Source of the DNA: Paragordius varius
Lineage: Eukaryota; Nematomorpha
Assembly (NCBI GenBank): GCA_964247055.1
Contig: OZ176056.1
Coordinates: forward strand, 2,046,001-2,110,000
Direction of reading: 5' to 3'
Length of the DNA: 64,000 nt
Shown: positions 1 to 13,200 of the stretch, one piece after another
How positions within the stretch are numbered: the first letter of the stretch is position 1
Layout of the letters: every line of letters begins with the position of its first letter
The notes under the pieces: generated by a model
What the model saw: only the letters and a program-made list of their open reading frames with translations
Told to the model about the DNA's origin: nothing
Database searches by the model: none
Translations under genes and position numbers: made by a program

Positions 1-3000
1 TTGGCTAACTTGAGTTTACTGTAAAGGACTAAACAGATTAAAGTATTATTGTGTACATCCACTCATCACCGAAGCCCCAATTCAGTAACAAGATAGACGG
101 TGTTTTGGTTGTTAACGAATTGAGAATTGATTGAAAACAGATTTTGCCGGACGGTTTATTGTAAAGAATTGGCTAACTTGAGTTTACTGTAAAGGACTAA
201 ACAGATTAAAGTATTATTGTGTACATCCACTCATCACCGAAGCCCCAATTCAGTAACAAGATAGACGGTGTTTTGGTTGTTAACGAGTTGAGAATTGATT
301 GAAAACAGATTTTGCCGGACGGTTTATTGTAAGATTTGGCAATGAGTTTACTCTAAAGGACTAAACAGATTAAAGTATTATTGTGTACATCCACTCATCA
401 CCGAAGCCCCAATTCAGTAACAAGATAGACGGTGTTTTGGTTGTTAACGAATTGATTGATTGAAAACAGATTTTGCCGGACGGTTTATTGTAAAGACTTG
501 GCTAACTTGAGTTTACTGTAAAGGACTAAACAGATTAAAGTATTATTGTGTACATCCACTCATTACCGAAGCCCCAATTCAGTAACAAGATAGACGGTGT
601 TTTGGTTGTTAACGAGTTGAGAATTCATTGAAAACAGATTTTGCCGGACGGTTTATTGTAAGATTTGGCTAACATGAGTTTACTGTAAAGGACTAAACAG
701 ATTAAAGTATTATTGTGTACATCCACTCATCACCGAAGCCGCCATTCAGTAACAAGATAGATGGTGTTTTGGTTGTTAACGAGTTAAGAATTCATTGAAA
801 ACAGATTTTGCCGGACGGTTTATTGTAAGACTTGGCTAACTTGAGTTTACTGTAAAGGACTAAACAGATTAAAGTATTATTGTGTACATCCACTCATCAC
901 CGAAGCCCCAATTCAGTAACAAGATAGACGGTGTTTTGGTTGTTAACGAATTGAGAATTGATTGAAAACAGATTTTGCCGGACGGTTTATTGTAAAGAAT
1001 TGGCTAACTTGAGTTTACTGTAAAGGACTAAACAGATTAAAGTATTATTGTGTACATCCACTCATCACCGAAGCCCCAATTCAGTAACAAGATAGACGGT
1101 GTTTTGGTTGTTAACGAATTGAGAATTGATTGAAAACAGATTTTGCCGGACGGTTTATTGTAAGATTTGTATAATTTGAGTTTACTGAAAGGACTAAACA
1201 GATTAAAGTATTATTGTGTACATCCACTCATCACCGAAGCCCCAATTCAGTAACAAGATAGACGGTATTTTAGTTATTAACCTGAGAATTGATTGAAAAC
1301 AGATTTTGCCGGACGGTTTATTGTAAGATTTGGCTAACTTGAGTTTACTGTAAAGGACTAAACAGATTAAAGTATTATTGTGTACATCCACTCATCACCG
1401 AAGCCGCCATTCAGTAACAAGATAGACGGTGTTTTGGTTGTTAACGAGTTGAGAATTGATAGAAAACAGATTTTGCCGGACGGTTTATTGTAAGATTTGG
1501 CTAACTTGAGTTTACTGTAAAGGACTAAACAGATTAAAGTATTATTGTGTACATCCACTCATCACCGAAGCCCCAATTCAGTAACAAGATAGATGGTGTT
1601 TTAGTTGTTAACAAGTTGAGAATTGATTGAAAACAGATTTTGCCGGACGGTTTATTGTAAGATTTGGCTAACTTGAGTTTACTGTAAAGGACTAAACAGA
1701 TTAAAGTATTATTGTGTACATCCACTCATCACCGAAGCCCCAATTCAGTAACAAGATAGACGGTGTTTTGGTTGTTAACGAGTTGAGAATTGATTGAAAA
1801 CAGATTTTGCCGGACGGTTTATTGTAAAGACTTGGCTAACTTGAGTTTACTGTAAAGGACTAAACAGATTAAAGTATTATTGTGTACATCCACTCATGAC
1901 CGAAGCCCCAATTCAGTAACAAGATAGACGGTGTTTTGGTTGTTAACGAGTTGAGAATTGATAGAAAACAGATTTTGCCGGACGGTTTATTGTAAGATTT
2001 GGCTAACTTGAGTTTACTGTAAAGGACTAAACAGATTAAAGTATTATTGTGTACATCCACTCATCACCGAAGCCCCAATTCAGTAACAAGATAGATGGTG
2101 TTTTAGTTGTTAACAAGTTGAGAATTGATTGAAAACAGATTTTGCCGGACGGTTTATTGTAAGATTTGGCTAACTTGAGTTTACTGTAAAGGACTAAACA
2201 GATTAAAGTATTATTGTGTACATCCACTCATCACCGAAGCCCCAATTCAGTAACAAGATAGACGGTGTTTTGGTTGTTAACGAGTTGAGAATTGATTGAA
2301 AACAGATTTTGCCGGACGGTTTATTGTAAGATTTGGCAATGAGTTTACTCTAAAGGACTAAACAGATTAAAGTATTATTGTGTACATCCACTCATCACCG
2401 AAGCCCCAATTCAGTAACAAGATAGACGGTGTTTTGGTTGTTAACGAATTGATTGATTGAAAACAGATTTTGCCGGACGGTTTATTGTAAAGACTTGGCT
2501 AACTTGAGTTTACTGTAAAGGACTAAACAGATTAAAGTATTATTGTGTACATCCACTCATTACCGAAGCCCCAATTCAGTAACAAGATAGACGGTGTTTT
2601 GGTTGTTAACGAGTTGAGAATTCATTGAAAACAGATTTTGCCGGACGGTTTATTGTAAGATTTGGCTAACATGAGTTTACTGTAAAGGACTAAACAGATT
2701 AAAGTATTATTGTGTACATCCACTCATCACCGAAGCCGCCATTCAGTAACAAGATAGATGGTGTTTTGGTTGTTAACGAGTTAAGAATTCATTGAAAACA
2801 GATTTTGCCGGACGGTTTATTGTAAGACTTGGCTAACTTGAGTTTACTGTAAAGGACTAAACAGATTAAAGTATTATTGTGTACATCCACTCATCACCGA
2901 AGCCCCAATTCAGTAACAAGATAGACGGTGTTTTGGTTGTTAACGAATTGAGAATTGATTGAAAACAGATTTTGCCGGACGGTTTATTGTAAAGAATTGG

Positions 3001-6000
3001 CTAACTTGAGTTTACTGTAAAGGACTAAACAGATTAAAGTATTATTGTGTACATCCACTCATCACCGAAGCCCCAATTCAGTAACAAGATAGACGGTGTT
3101 TTGGTTGTTAACGAGTTGAGAATTGATTGAAAACAGATTTTGCCGGACGGTTTATTGTAAGATTTGGCAATGAGTTTACTCTAAAGGACTAAACAGATTA
3201 AAGTATTATTGTGTACATCCACTCATCACCGAAGCCCCAATTCAGTAACAAGATAGACGGTGTTTTGGTTGTTAACGAATTGATTGATTGAAAACAGATT
3301 TTGCCGGACGGTTTATTGTAAAGACTTGGCTAACTTGAGTTTACTGTAAAGGACTAAACAGATTAAAGTATTATTGTGTACATCCACTCATTACCGAAGC
3401 CCCAATTCAGTAACAAGATAGACGGTGTTTTGGTTGTTAACGAGTTGAGAATTCATTGAAAACAGATTTTGCCGGACGGTTTATTGTAAGATTTGGCTAA
3501 CATGAGTTTACTGTAAAGGACTAAACAGATTAAAGTATTATTGTGTACATCCACTCATCACCGAAGCCGCCATTCAGTAACAAGATAGATGGTGTTTTGG
3601 TTGTTAACGAGTTAAGAATTCATTGAAAACAGATTTTGCCGGACGGTTTATTGTAAGACTTGGCTAACTTGAGTTTACTGTAAAGGACTAAACAGATTAA
3701 AGTATTATTGTGTACATCCACTCATCACCGAAGCCCCAATTCAGTAACAAGATAGATGGTGTTTTAGTTGTTAACAAGTTGAGAATTGATTGAAAACAGA
3801 TTTTGCCGGACGGTTTATTGTAAGATTTGGCTAACTTGAGTTTACTGTAAAGGACTAAACAGATTAAAGTATTATTGTGTACATCCACTCATCACCGAAG
3901 CCCCAATTCAGTAACAAGATAGACGGTGTTTTGGTTGTTAACGAGTTGAGAATTGATTGAAAACAGATTTTGCCGGACGGTTTATTGTAAAGACTTGGCT
4001 AACTTGAGTTTACTGTAAAGGACTAAACAGATTAAAGTATTATTGTGTACATCCACTCATGACCGAAGCCCCAATTCAGTAACAAGATAGACGGTGTTTT
4101 GGTTGTTAACGAGTTGAGAATTGATAGAAAACAGATTTTGCCGGACGGTTTATTGTAAGATTTGGATAACTTGAGTTTACTGTAAAGGACTAAACAGATT
4201 AAAGTATTATTGTGTACATCCACTCATCACCGAAGCCCCAATTCAGTAACAAGATAGATGGTGTTTTAGTTGTTAACAAGTTGAGAATTGATTGAAAACA
4301 GATTTTGCCGGACGGTTTATTGTAAGATTTGGCTAACTTGAGTTTACTGTAAAGGACTAAACAGATTAAAGTATTATTGTGTACATCCACTCATCACCGA
4401 AGCCCCAATTCAGTAACAAGATAGACGGTGTTTTGGTTGTTAACGAGTTGAGAATTGATTGAAAACAGATTTTGCCGGACGGTTTATTGTAAGATTTGGC
4501 AATGAGTTTACTCTAAAGGACTAAACAGATTAAAGTATTATTGTGTACATCCACTCATCACCGAAGCCCCAATTCAGTAACAAGATAGACGGTGTTTTGG
4601 TTGTTAACGAATTGATTGATTGAAAACAGATTTTGCCGGACGGTTTATTGTAAAGACTTGGCTAACTTGAGTTTACTGTAAAGGACTAAACAGATTAAAG
4701 TATTATTGTGTACATCCACTCATTACCGAAGCCCCAATTCAGTAACAAGATAGACGGTGTTTTGGTTGTTAACGAGTTGAGAATTCATTGAAAACAGATT
4801 TTGCCGGACGGTTTATTGTAAGATTTGGCTAACATGAGTTTACTGTAAAGGACTAAACAGATTAAAGTATTATTGTGTACATCCACTCATCACCGAAGCC
4901 GCCATTCAGTAACAAGATAGATGGTGTTTTGGTTGTTAACGAGTTAAGAATTCATTGAAAACAGATTTTGCCGGACGGTTTATTGTAAGACTTGGCTAAC
5001 TTGAGTTTACTGTAAAGGACTAAACAGATTAAAGTATTATTGTGTACATCCACTCATCACCGAAGCCGCCATTCAGTAACAAGATAGACGGTGTTTTGGT
5101 TGTTAACGAGTTGAGAATTGATAGAAAACAGATTTTGCCGGACGGTTTATTGTAAGATTTGGCTAACTTGAGTTTACTGTAAAGGACTAAACAGATTAAA
5201 GTATTATTGTGTACATCCACTCATCACCGAAGCCCCAATTCAGTAACAAGATAGATGGTGTTTTAGTTGTTAACAAGTTGAGAATTGATTGAAAACAGAT
5301 TTTGCCGGACGGTTTATTGTAAGATTTGGCTAACTTGAGTTTACTGTAAAGGACTAAACAGATTAAAGTATTATTGTGTACATCCACTCATCACCGAAGC
5401 CCCAATTCAGTAACAAGATAGACGGTGTTTTGGTTGTTAACGAGTTGAGAATTGATTGAAAACAGATTTTGCCGGACGGTTTATTGTAAAGACTTGGCTA
5501 ACTTGAGTTTACTGTAAAGGACTAAACAGATTAAAGTATTATTGTGTACATCCACTCATTACCGAAGCCCCAATTCAGTAACAAGATAGACGGTGTTTTG
5601 GTTGTTAACGAGTTGAGAATTCATTGAAAACAGATTTTGCCGGACGGTTTATTGTAAGATTTGGCTAACATGAGTTTACTGTAAAGGACTAAACAGATTA
5701 AAGTATTATTGTGTACATCCACTCATCACCGAAGCCGCCATTCAGTAACAAGATAGATGGTGTTTTGGTTGTTAACGAGTTAAGAATTCATTGAAAACAG
5801 ATTTTGCCGGACGGTTTATTGTAAGACTTGGCTAACTTGAGTTTACTGTAAAGGACTAAACAGATTAAAGTATTATTGTGTACATCCACTCATCACCGAA
5901 GCCCCAATTCAGTAACAAGATAGACGGTGTTTTGGTTGTTAACGAATTGAGAATTGATTGAAAACAGATTTTGCCGGACGGTTTATTGTAAAGAATTGGC

Positions 6001-7900
6001 TAACTTGAGTTTACTGTAAAGGACTAAACAGATTAAAGTATTATTGTGTACATCCACTCATGACCGAAGCACCAATTCAGTAACAAGATAGACGGTGATT
6101 TGGTTGTTAACGAGTTGAGAATTGATAGAAAACAGATTTTGCCGGACGGTTTATTGTAAGATTTGGCTAACTTGAGTTTACTGTAAAGGACTAAACAGAT
6201 TAAAGTATTATTGTGTACATCCACTCATCACCGAAGCCCCAATTCAGTAACAAGATAGATGGTGTTTTAGTTGTTAACAAGTTGAGAATTGATTGAAAAC
6301 AGATTTTGCCGGACGGTTTATTGTAAGATTTGGCTAACTTGAGTTTACTGTAAAGGACTAAACAGATTAAAGTATTATTGTGTACATCCACTCATCACCG
6401 AAGCCCCAATTCAGTAACAAGATAGACGGTGTTTTGGTTGTTAACGAGTTGAGAATTGATTGAAAACAGATTTTGCCGGACGGTTTATTGTAAGATTTGG
6501 CAATGAGTTTACTCTAAAGGACTAAACAGATTAAAGTATTATTGTGTACATCCACTCATCACCGAAGCCCCAATTCAGTAACAAGATAGACGGTGTTTTG
6601 GTTGTTAACGAATTGATTGATTGAAAACAGATTTTGCCGGACGGTTTATTGTAAAGACTTGGCTAACTTGAGTTTACTGTAAAGGACTAAACAGATTAAA
6701 GTATTATTGTGTACACCACTCATCACCGAAGCCCCAATTCAGTAACAAGATAGACGGTGTTTTAGTTGTTAACAAGTTGAGAATTGATTGAAAACAGATT
6801 TTGCCGGACGGTTGATTGTAAGATTTGTCTAACTTGAGTTTACTGTAAAGGACTAAACAGATTAAAGTATTATTGTGTACATCCACTCATCACCGAAGCC
6901 CCAATTCAGTAACAAGATAGACAGTGTTTTGGTTGTTAACGAGTTGAGAATTCATTGAAAACAGATTTTGCCGGACGGTTTATTGTAAGATTTGGCTAAC
7001 TTGAGGTTACTGTAAAGGACTAAACAGATTAAAGTATTATTGTGTACATCCACTCATCACCGAAGCCCCAATTCAGTAACAAGATAGACGGTGTTTTGGT
7101 TGTTAACGAGTTGAGAATTGATTGAAAACAGATTTTGCCGGACGGTTTATTGTAAAGACTTGGCTAACTTGAGTTTACTGTAAAGGACTAAACAGATTAA
7201 AGTATTATTGTGTACATCCACTCATGACCGAAGCCCCAATTCAGTAACAAGATAGACGGTGTTTTGGTTGTTAACGAGTTGAGAATTGATTGAAAACAGA
7301 TTTTGCCGGACGGTTTATTGTAAGATTTGGCTAACTTGAGTTTACTGTAAAGGACTAAACAGATTAAAGTATTATTGTGTACATCCACTCATCACCGAAG
7401 CCCCAATTCAGTAACAAGATAGATGGTGTTTTAGTTGTTAACAAGTTGAGAATTCATTGAAAACAGATTTTGCCGGACGGTTTATTGTAAGATTTGGCTA
7501 ACTTGAGTTTACTGTAAAGGACTAAACAGATTAAAGTATTATTGTGTACATCCATTCATCACCGAAGCCCCAATTCAGTAACAAGATAGACGGTGTTTTG
7601 GTTGTTAACGAGTTGAGAATTGATTGAAAACAGATTTTGCCGGACGGTTTACTGTAAGATTTGGCTAACTTGAGTTTACTGTAAAGGACTAAACAGATTA
7701 AAGTATTATTGTGTACATCCACTCATCACCGAAGCCGCCATTCAGTAACAAGATAGATGGTGTTTTGGTTGTTAACGAGTTCAGAATTGATTGAAAACAG
7801 ATTTTTCCGGACGGTTTATTGTAAGATTTGGCTAACTTGAGTTTACTGTAAAGGACTAAATAGGTAACCGTTTTATTGTTTTTTACCACCACTCATCACC
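1..7900. repeat. 167-bp satellite array A
   Basis: Tandem array of about 47 head-to-tail monomers of roughly 167 bp, entering from the left edge of the window. Every monomer has the same order of landmarks: a GATTTTGCCGGACGG segment, TTTACTGTAAAGGACTAAAC, TATTGTGTACATCCACTCAT, then CGAAGCCCCAATTCAGTAAC. Variant monomers (for example one with TTTGGCAATGAGTTTACTC near 335, 2330, 3163, 4493 and 6494) recur at multiples of the monomer, so blocks of several monomers have been copied as units. The monomer is GC-richer than the flanking DNA. The length is near one nucleosome repeat, as for many centromeric or sex-chromosome satellites; the chromosomal position is unknown. Confidence 0.97.
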
Positions 7901-8954
7901 GAACCCACCGATTTTCAAAACAAGGGAAGGTTGTAGGGTTTATGTATTCTATTTGTGTGTTATTATTTAAAAAACATTAACTTTAATAAAATGATTGTTG
8001 CTTAAATTATATATGCTCATGTTTTAAGCATTTTGTACAATAACGAGAAAAAGCTATTTCACAAATATTAAAATTACAAACACAACATGGAAAAATTGAA
8101 AAATATTTTTTTAAAAGACTACTATACTTATTCATAAATTATGATTCCCATAATTATAATAATGAGCTCTTACCAATTTACATCTCTAATCCCCATTTCA
8201 CAACCCAAAAAGTTTATTAAAATTTAATAAAAAGATATGGTTGTTTTTAATTTTTACATGTTGTGTCTGTAATTTGAATTACTGTAAGTTAAAAAATAAT
8301 GCGAAAATTTTGAAAATATTAAAGATAATAACTTATAAGAAAATCGACTTTTTATAAGATATCCAGGTCTCATATTTTTACGAACCATTTTAAGTTTTAC
8401 AATAAACCGACCTCCACAATCAGCTTGCAATTTATCCGTATAACAAAACCTTAAACATCAATCTTGTTACTGAAAAATGGCGACTTTGTTAATCAGTGGA
8501 TGTAAACATAATAATACGATTATCTGTGTAGACCGAAAATCAATTTAGATTCCTATCGGTAGGTTAGTGATAATAAAATTCCTAAATTTGATATTGATTA
8601 ATGTTTACAACAACTCTTCCTAATGATACTCAATTTAAACTGGGGTACATAAAATAGATGACGGTGAATTATTGAATCATCGAAGAGAGATCTTTATCAA
8701 CAAAAGCGTAATGTAGAATATTAAGCAAACAAAACCCCAACACATTCGATTAGGTATATATTTATATCTATTAGCCATTCTAACTAAAATTTATTTGTAG
8801 TTTCCAGGATATACTATAGATGGATCATTAAAAAAGAGGTTAATCTGTAAATGAATTAATCAAACATATCACATCGTAGTTTAAACCACCGCCCGATAAC
8901 CCCCCATATTTATTTTAATTATATAATAGTTTTTTTTGAAATTTAGTTTCATGA
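7901..8954. other. Satellite-flank junction block, copy 1
   Basis: Gene-free AT-rich DNA between array A and the FN3-like exon. It aligns almost base for base with 51553-52592, including the exact passage out of the satellite (ACCGAACC...CCGATTTTCAAAACAAG), so the array edge was duplicated together with its flank. Apart from the inverted satellite relic described separately I see no gene here. Confidence 0.8.
8395..8532 (-). repeat. Isolated inverted, decayed satellite monomer
   Basis: Read on the minus strand this segment follows the satellite landmarks in order: ACAATAAACCG, ATCTTGTTACTGAA, ATGGCGACTTTG, AATCAGTGGATGTA and AATAATACGATTATCTGTGTAGACC. It is clearly diverged and lies in the opposite orientation to the array, about 500 bp outside it. 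The same relic exists at about 52050-52195. Confidence 0.75.
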
Positions 8955-9098
8955 TTAGCAGTGATTCGTTTGAACATAAACACGATGGGAACTTGCTTCT
9001 GTGGATGCGGCATCTTGATCTATAAAGACTGGTCTAACCACAATCTCGTATTCCGTATCGGGCAAAACATATGCGAAGCGATAATTATCAGAAACCGC
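8955..9098 (-). CDS. FN3-like terminal exon, copy 1 (orphan)
   Basis: Exon-like segment with acceptor TTTTTTAG, opening in phase 0 with AVSDNYRFAYVLPDTEYEIV and ending in a stop 47 codons later. The run Y-x-L-x-D-T-E-Y-E-I-V-V is the hallmark of the second half of a fibronectin type III domain (strand E, turn, strand F). In copy 2 the same exon is preceded by two in-phase exons that supply the first half of the domain; here those are gone and ACC exon 14 lies upstream instead. The true end could also be a GT donor shortly before the stop. It is a fragment and probably non-functional in this copy. The parent gene is not recognised. Confidence 0.6.
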   Translation of the reverse strand, partial: AVSDNYRFAYVLPDTEYEIVVRPVFIDQDAASTEASSHRVYVQTNHC

Positions 9099-9179
9099 CT
9101 AAAAAAAGAAATGCACACATTAGTTATTATATAAATGCATAAAATTTTTGGGTCATACGAATATATATACAGAGAAATA

Positions 9180-9495
9180 CAGTAAAAAATGATGCTTATA
9201 CAGACAGAACATCTCTCAAAATATTTTACAGTAAAAATTGAAATTACAGTAAAAATATAAAGACATATACTTTTTCAAGATAATCATACTATAAACCATT
9301 TACAGAAATTATTTTATTACAATTGGAAAATAACATAATTAATCGTATTACCAAAATAGATTTTTATTTCATACTCTGAAATTACAAAACTATGAATAAT
9401 ATTTAAAAATACGTTTTATAAATTACAGCAGACTTTTAAAAAATATTATCTTTATATTTTCACGTTCGTCCGTATAATTTTATTATTTACTATAA
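9180..9495. mobile_element. MITE family C (copy-1 junction block)
   Basis: Short non-coding element with inverted termini of the type TACAGTAAAAATTGAAATTA ... TTTTTACGTTCGTCCGTATAAT...TTTACTGTA and an AT-rich centre. The same family recurs about nine times in the window. The TA at both ends fits a TA-targeting Tc1/mariner-type mobiliser, which is inferred only from the ends. Confidence 0.6.
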
Positions 9496-9949
9496 AAAAG
9501 GCAAATTATAATATAATATAAATTCAGACAACTAGTTAAAAAACGTACTCGTCTGCCTTTATATTATGATTCAAATATGACTCCTGTTAACCATATATAC
9601 ATTGTCATAAAGTCTTATATTTCGTCGTTTAAACAACCGAAGATATTTATAGTTTCAGATTTTGTACATTTCGCAAAGATAAATTAGGTAAGAAATAATT
9701 TAAATGTAAATAATGGATATGTTTAAGTTACTGTAGCTCTAGTTAAAGTAATTAAATTCATCATCATATACCTTTAACATTTCGAATCCTCAAACAATTA
9801 AAAATACAAATCAGCCTTGAACAATTCAAATTGACTCTATATATCAATTATGTGTTTCCGGGGTAATATATTAATATTATATTTATTGTTTACCATATTC
9901 ATATTTTTTATCAGTATTATGTTAATTTTAATAAAATTTCAATTTTAGA

Positions 9950-9960
<11 letters not shown>

Positions 9961-9984
<24 letters not shown>
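9961..9984. repeat. (TA)n microsatellite
   Basis: Pure alternating TA tract of about 24 bp in the copy-1-specific stretch between the FN3-like exon and ACC exon 14. Confidence 0.9.
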
Positions 9985-9990
<6 letters not shown>

Positions 9991-10200
9991 CGGTAATTTT
10001 TAACATCAAAAATGTTAATTCATAATGTTTAAATTTGAAGTGTAAATGGATTTAATTCAATATATGTTATATTATAAATAATGTAGGAAAAAATAAAATT
10101 TAAAAAAGTATGGATGTTTTTTTATATAGAAAACATTTGCACTTTTGTAAAATTTATTTTTAAATAAATATTTGAAATAAAAAAATGAAATTAATTATAC

Positions 10201-10298
10201 CTATAACAACTCTAAATTTGGTACCGCCCACTTCCTCCTTAACATAGCTATTAAAGGATTGATTATTGAGATTGAACAATAAACTTCCATCACTTAAT
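10201..10298 (-). CDS. ACC copy 1 exon 14 (last seen)
   Basis: [20 protein letters not shown] then [12 protein letters not shown], matching the strand-rich segment just ahead of the biotin-carrier domain. Ends in phase 1 at G|GTATAA. The expected next exon with the biotin lysine is not found to the left. Confidence 0.9.
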
Positions 10299-13200
10299 CT
10301 AAAATAATTTAAGTAATAAAAATAAATTTATAAAAAGACATTAAATATTTTTATAAACACCATATTTTTAATCCTTGATTATATAACTAAAATTATGGTT
10401 TGTGAAATAAGTAAATTCTCAAATTCCTTAAATTATCTATAAACTATTCAAAAGTGTTATTATATATACGCTTTAAAATATTATTGTTTTACGATAAAAA
10501 ATTCTAAATTTTAAATAAAATTGTAAAGATATTAAAATTTTACCTGTGGGCATCAATTTCGATAAAACTGCCATTCATGAGCAAAAAATAACTGTTTGGT
10601 CCCGTTTTAGTTACCTAGAGGAATATATTAAGGGTGAAATTAAAATATTTTTCCAAAAATAAAATATTACAATTAATATATTTTTAACCAAAAATCACAA
10701 ATAATGAAATTTTTTATTTGAGAAATTAATTTAATACTCATTTAGATTCGCTGAAAATTTCTAACAGCTCACCTAAAAGATAATTTAAACATGCTAAACA
10801 ACTTTTTACACAAACGTGCTTACTTAATTTTATGCATTCGCCTATTAATCGACTTAAAGCGTGTAAATTAATATCTAATACTTATATCTCTTTTAAAATT
10901 AACGGTTCCAATCAAATATTGGTCTAAAGATTAAAAAAACAATTAAAATTGATTCAAAGAAATTTAAAGCTAAAATTATGATTACATGTGTGAAATATTA
11001 TGTATAAACAAATAAAAAATATTCAAGATAAATCTTATAATTTAAGGATATCCTTATATACAGTGTGCATCTTAATGTTCCTTATTTCACACTATATTTG
11101 AGCAATTCGCAAGACAACAGTAGTGTATGGAAAAAACAACAAAATTATAAAAAAAACAATTTCCATACACTACTAACTGTGTCGCAAATTGCCCAACTAT
11201 AGTGTGAAATAAGCTACCATTAAAATGCTAAAATTGGTATTTATTAAAAAAATAATACGTCTAATCAAATATTGCCGTAAAGATCCAAATATTAATGCCC
11301 TTATTTCAAAAGCCACCCGCAAAGCCATTTTCCCCTATTTTAATGAAATACTTTGGAAATATCAAACATTTTTTAAACTTCTATTAAAAAACATTTTTTA
11401 CTCAAAAACTAATTAATCAACTAACCTACACACTATATTTATTACCTTCGCGTATTAAATTAATCGAAAGATTGTGAATCAACGTGTGTTTTAAAATTTA
11501 TGTTTTTTTAAAAAAAATTTGCTAAAAATCATCCTTTTAAACCACTTATATTTTAATTTCCAAAAACCAATTAGCTAACCAACTAACTAATTACAAAAAC
11601 CAACTAACCTGTACATTATATTTATTACCTTCGCGTATTAAATTAATCGAAAGAATGTAAATCAACGTGTGTTTTATAATAATTGTTTTTTTAAAGAAAC
11701 TTAACTTAAAAATATTCCAAAAGCTTAAAACTTTTACATTCTTACTCACCTGCCTATATTTAATGCCTTCGCGTATTAAATCGACCAATAAATAACAATA
11801 GAGATGTGTTTTAAAATTTCTATTTCTTTCAAAAAAAGTTATATATACTTTAAAAAATATTTAAAAATTTGCTAAAAATCGTCCTTTTAAACATTTTATA
11901 TTGAATAATTTCCAAAACCAATCAATCAACTGACCTGTACACTATATTTAATGCCTTCACCTATTAAATCAACCCAAAAAAATATGAATATAAAGATGAG
12001 TTTTAAAATTTCTATTTCTTTCAAAAAAAGTTATATATACCATAAAAATATCTATAAATTTGCTATAAAACTTTTAAACTAATTTCCAAAAGCCAAACTA
12101 ACTAGGTAAATAACTAACCTGCACATTATATTTAATGCCTTCACGTATTAAAGCAAATGAAAATATGAATATAAAGATGAGTTTTAAAATTTCTGTTTCT
12201 TTCAAAAAAAAGTTATATACTAAAAAAATTTCCAAAAATTTGCTAAATATCCTTTTAAACTAATTATATTTTGATTTCCAAAAACAAAACCAATTAACTA
12301 AGTAGTACCACTAACCTGTACACTATATTTAATGCCTTCACGTATTAAATCAACCGAAAGAGCTTCAATTAACATGTGTTTCATAATTTGTGTTTCTTAC
12401 AAAAGTAGCTTGAGGTTAAAAAATATCCAAAAATTAATTAAAAGTTGCAAATATTTTATACCCAAAAACCAACTAAGTAACACTAACCTGTACACTATAT
12501 TTAATGCCTTCACGTATTAAATCAACCGAAAGAGTGTGAATTAACGTGGTAGCAGGTAGGCATTGTCCACGGGCCAATGCATTTCGAAATCGATCTACGC
12601 TCGAACAAATTTTTTGATCAGCTATATGTATACTAGCACATATAACTCCAATCAAGGTATCCGGTTTTTCGGACTAATTATTAAGGTAATCCGTTTGAAA
12701 AAATATAATGGGTAATTTTCTCAATTTCGCTAATTTTCGATAAATTGTTTGTAAAAATGATTTTATTTAAAACCATAAAAATTTAAAAACCCAATTATTA
12801 AAACATGAAAACTTTAAATATGGAAATCAAACATATGAATAGTTATGTGTATAATTTCCAATCAAGGTATCCGGTTTTTCAGACTAATTTTCAATAAATT
12901 CCATAATATATACTGCGTAATTTTCTCAATTTTGCTAATTATCAAGATAATTTTAAAAAAATATAAAAATATTTAAATTAAATTACATAAAAATTTTGAA
13001 TATTCTAATAGTTTTTACTTCTTGAAAAGTAAAAAATAATTAATTTAAAATTTTATCCCAATCAAAATCTGAAAACTTTAAATATTGTAATTAATCATAT
13101 GATTAGTTATGTGTATAACTCCAATCAAAGTATCAAAATTTTCGGACTAATGTTATATTATTGTTTGAAAGTTAAAAAATATATGTAAAATTTTAAATAA

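Larger units (their letters stand above)
9099..10200. other. Gene-free stretch left of ACC exon 14
   Basis: AT-rich sequence holding the family C element, a TA tract and a short family B-like fragment near 9820-9880. Identity with copy 2 stops near 9660. I looked for the biotin-carrier motif (EVMKM) that should follow ACC exon 14 on the minus strand and found nothing resembling it. Confidence 0.6.
10615..12487. other. Intron 12 of ACC copy 1
   Basis: AT-rich intron holding a family A palindromic element and, from 11421, tandem decayed copies of the exon 12 donor end. No other coding signal seen. Confidence 0.7.

Noticed and set aside
1203-7892. Many near-identical 63-codon open frames on the minus strand (starting MDVHNNTLICLVLYS)
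   Set aside because: They are the satellite monomer read in one frame, each overlapping the next monomer. 167 is not a multiple of three and there is no start context or conservation of the frame outside the arrays.
7901-10200. Missing biotin-carrier exon of ACC
   Set aside because: I looked for EVMKM or similar on the minus strand and found none; the only exon-like segment is the FN3-like one, whose phase does not fit exon 14.
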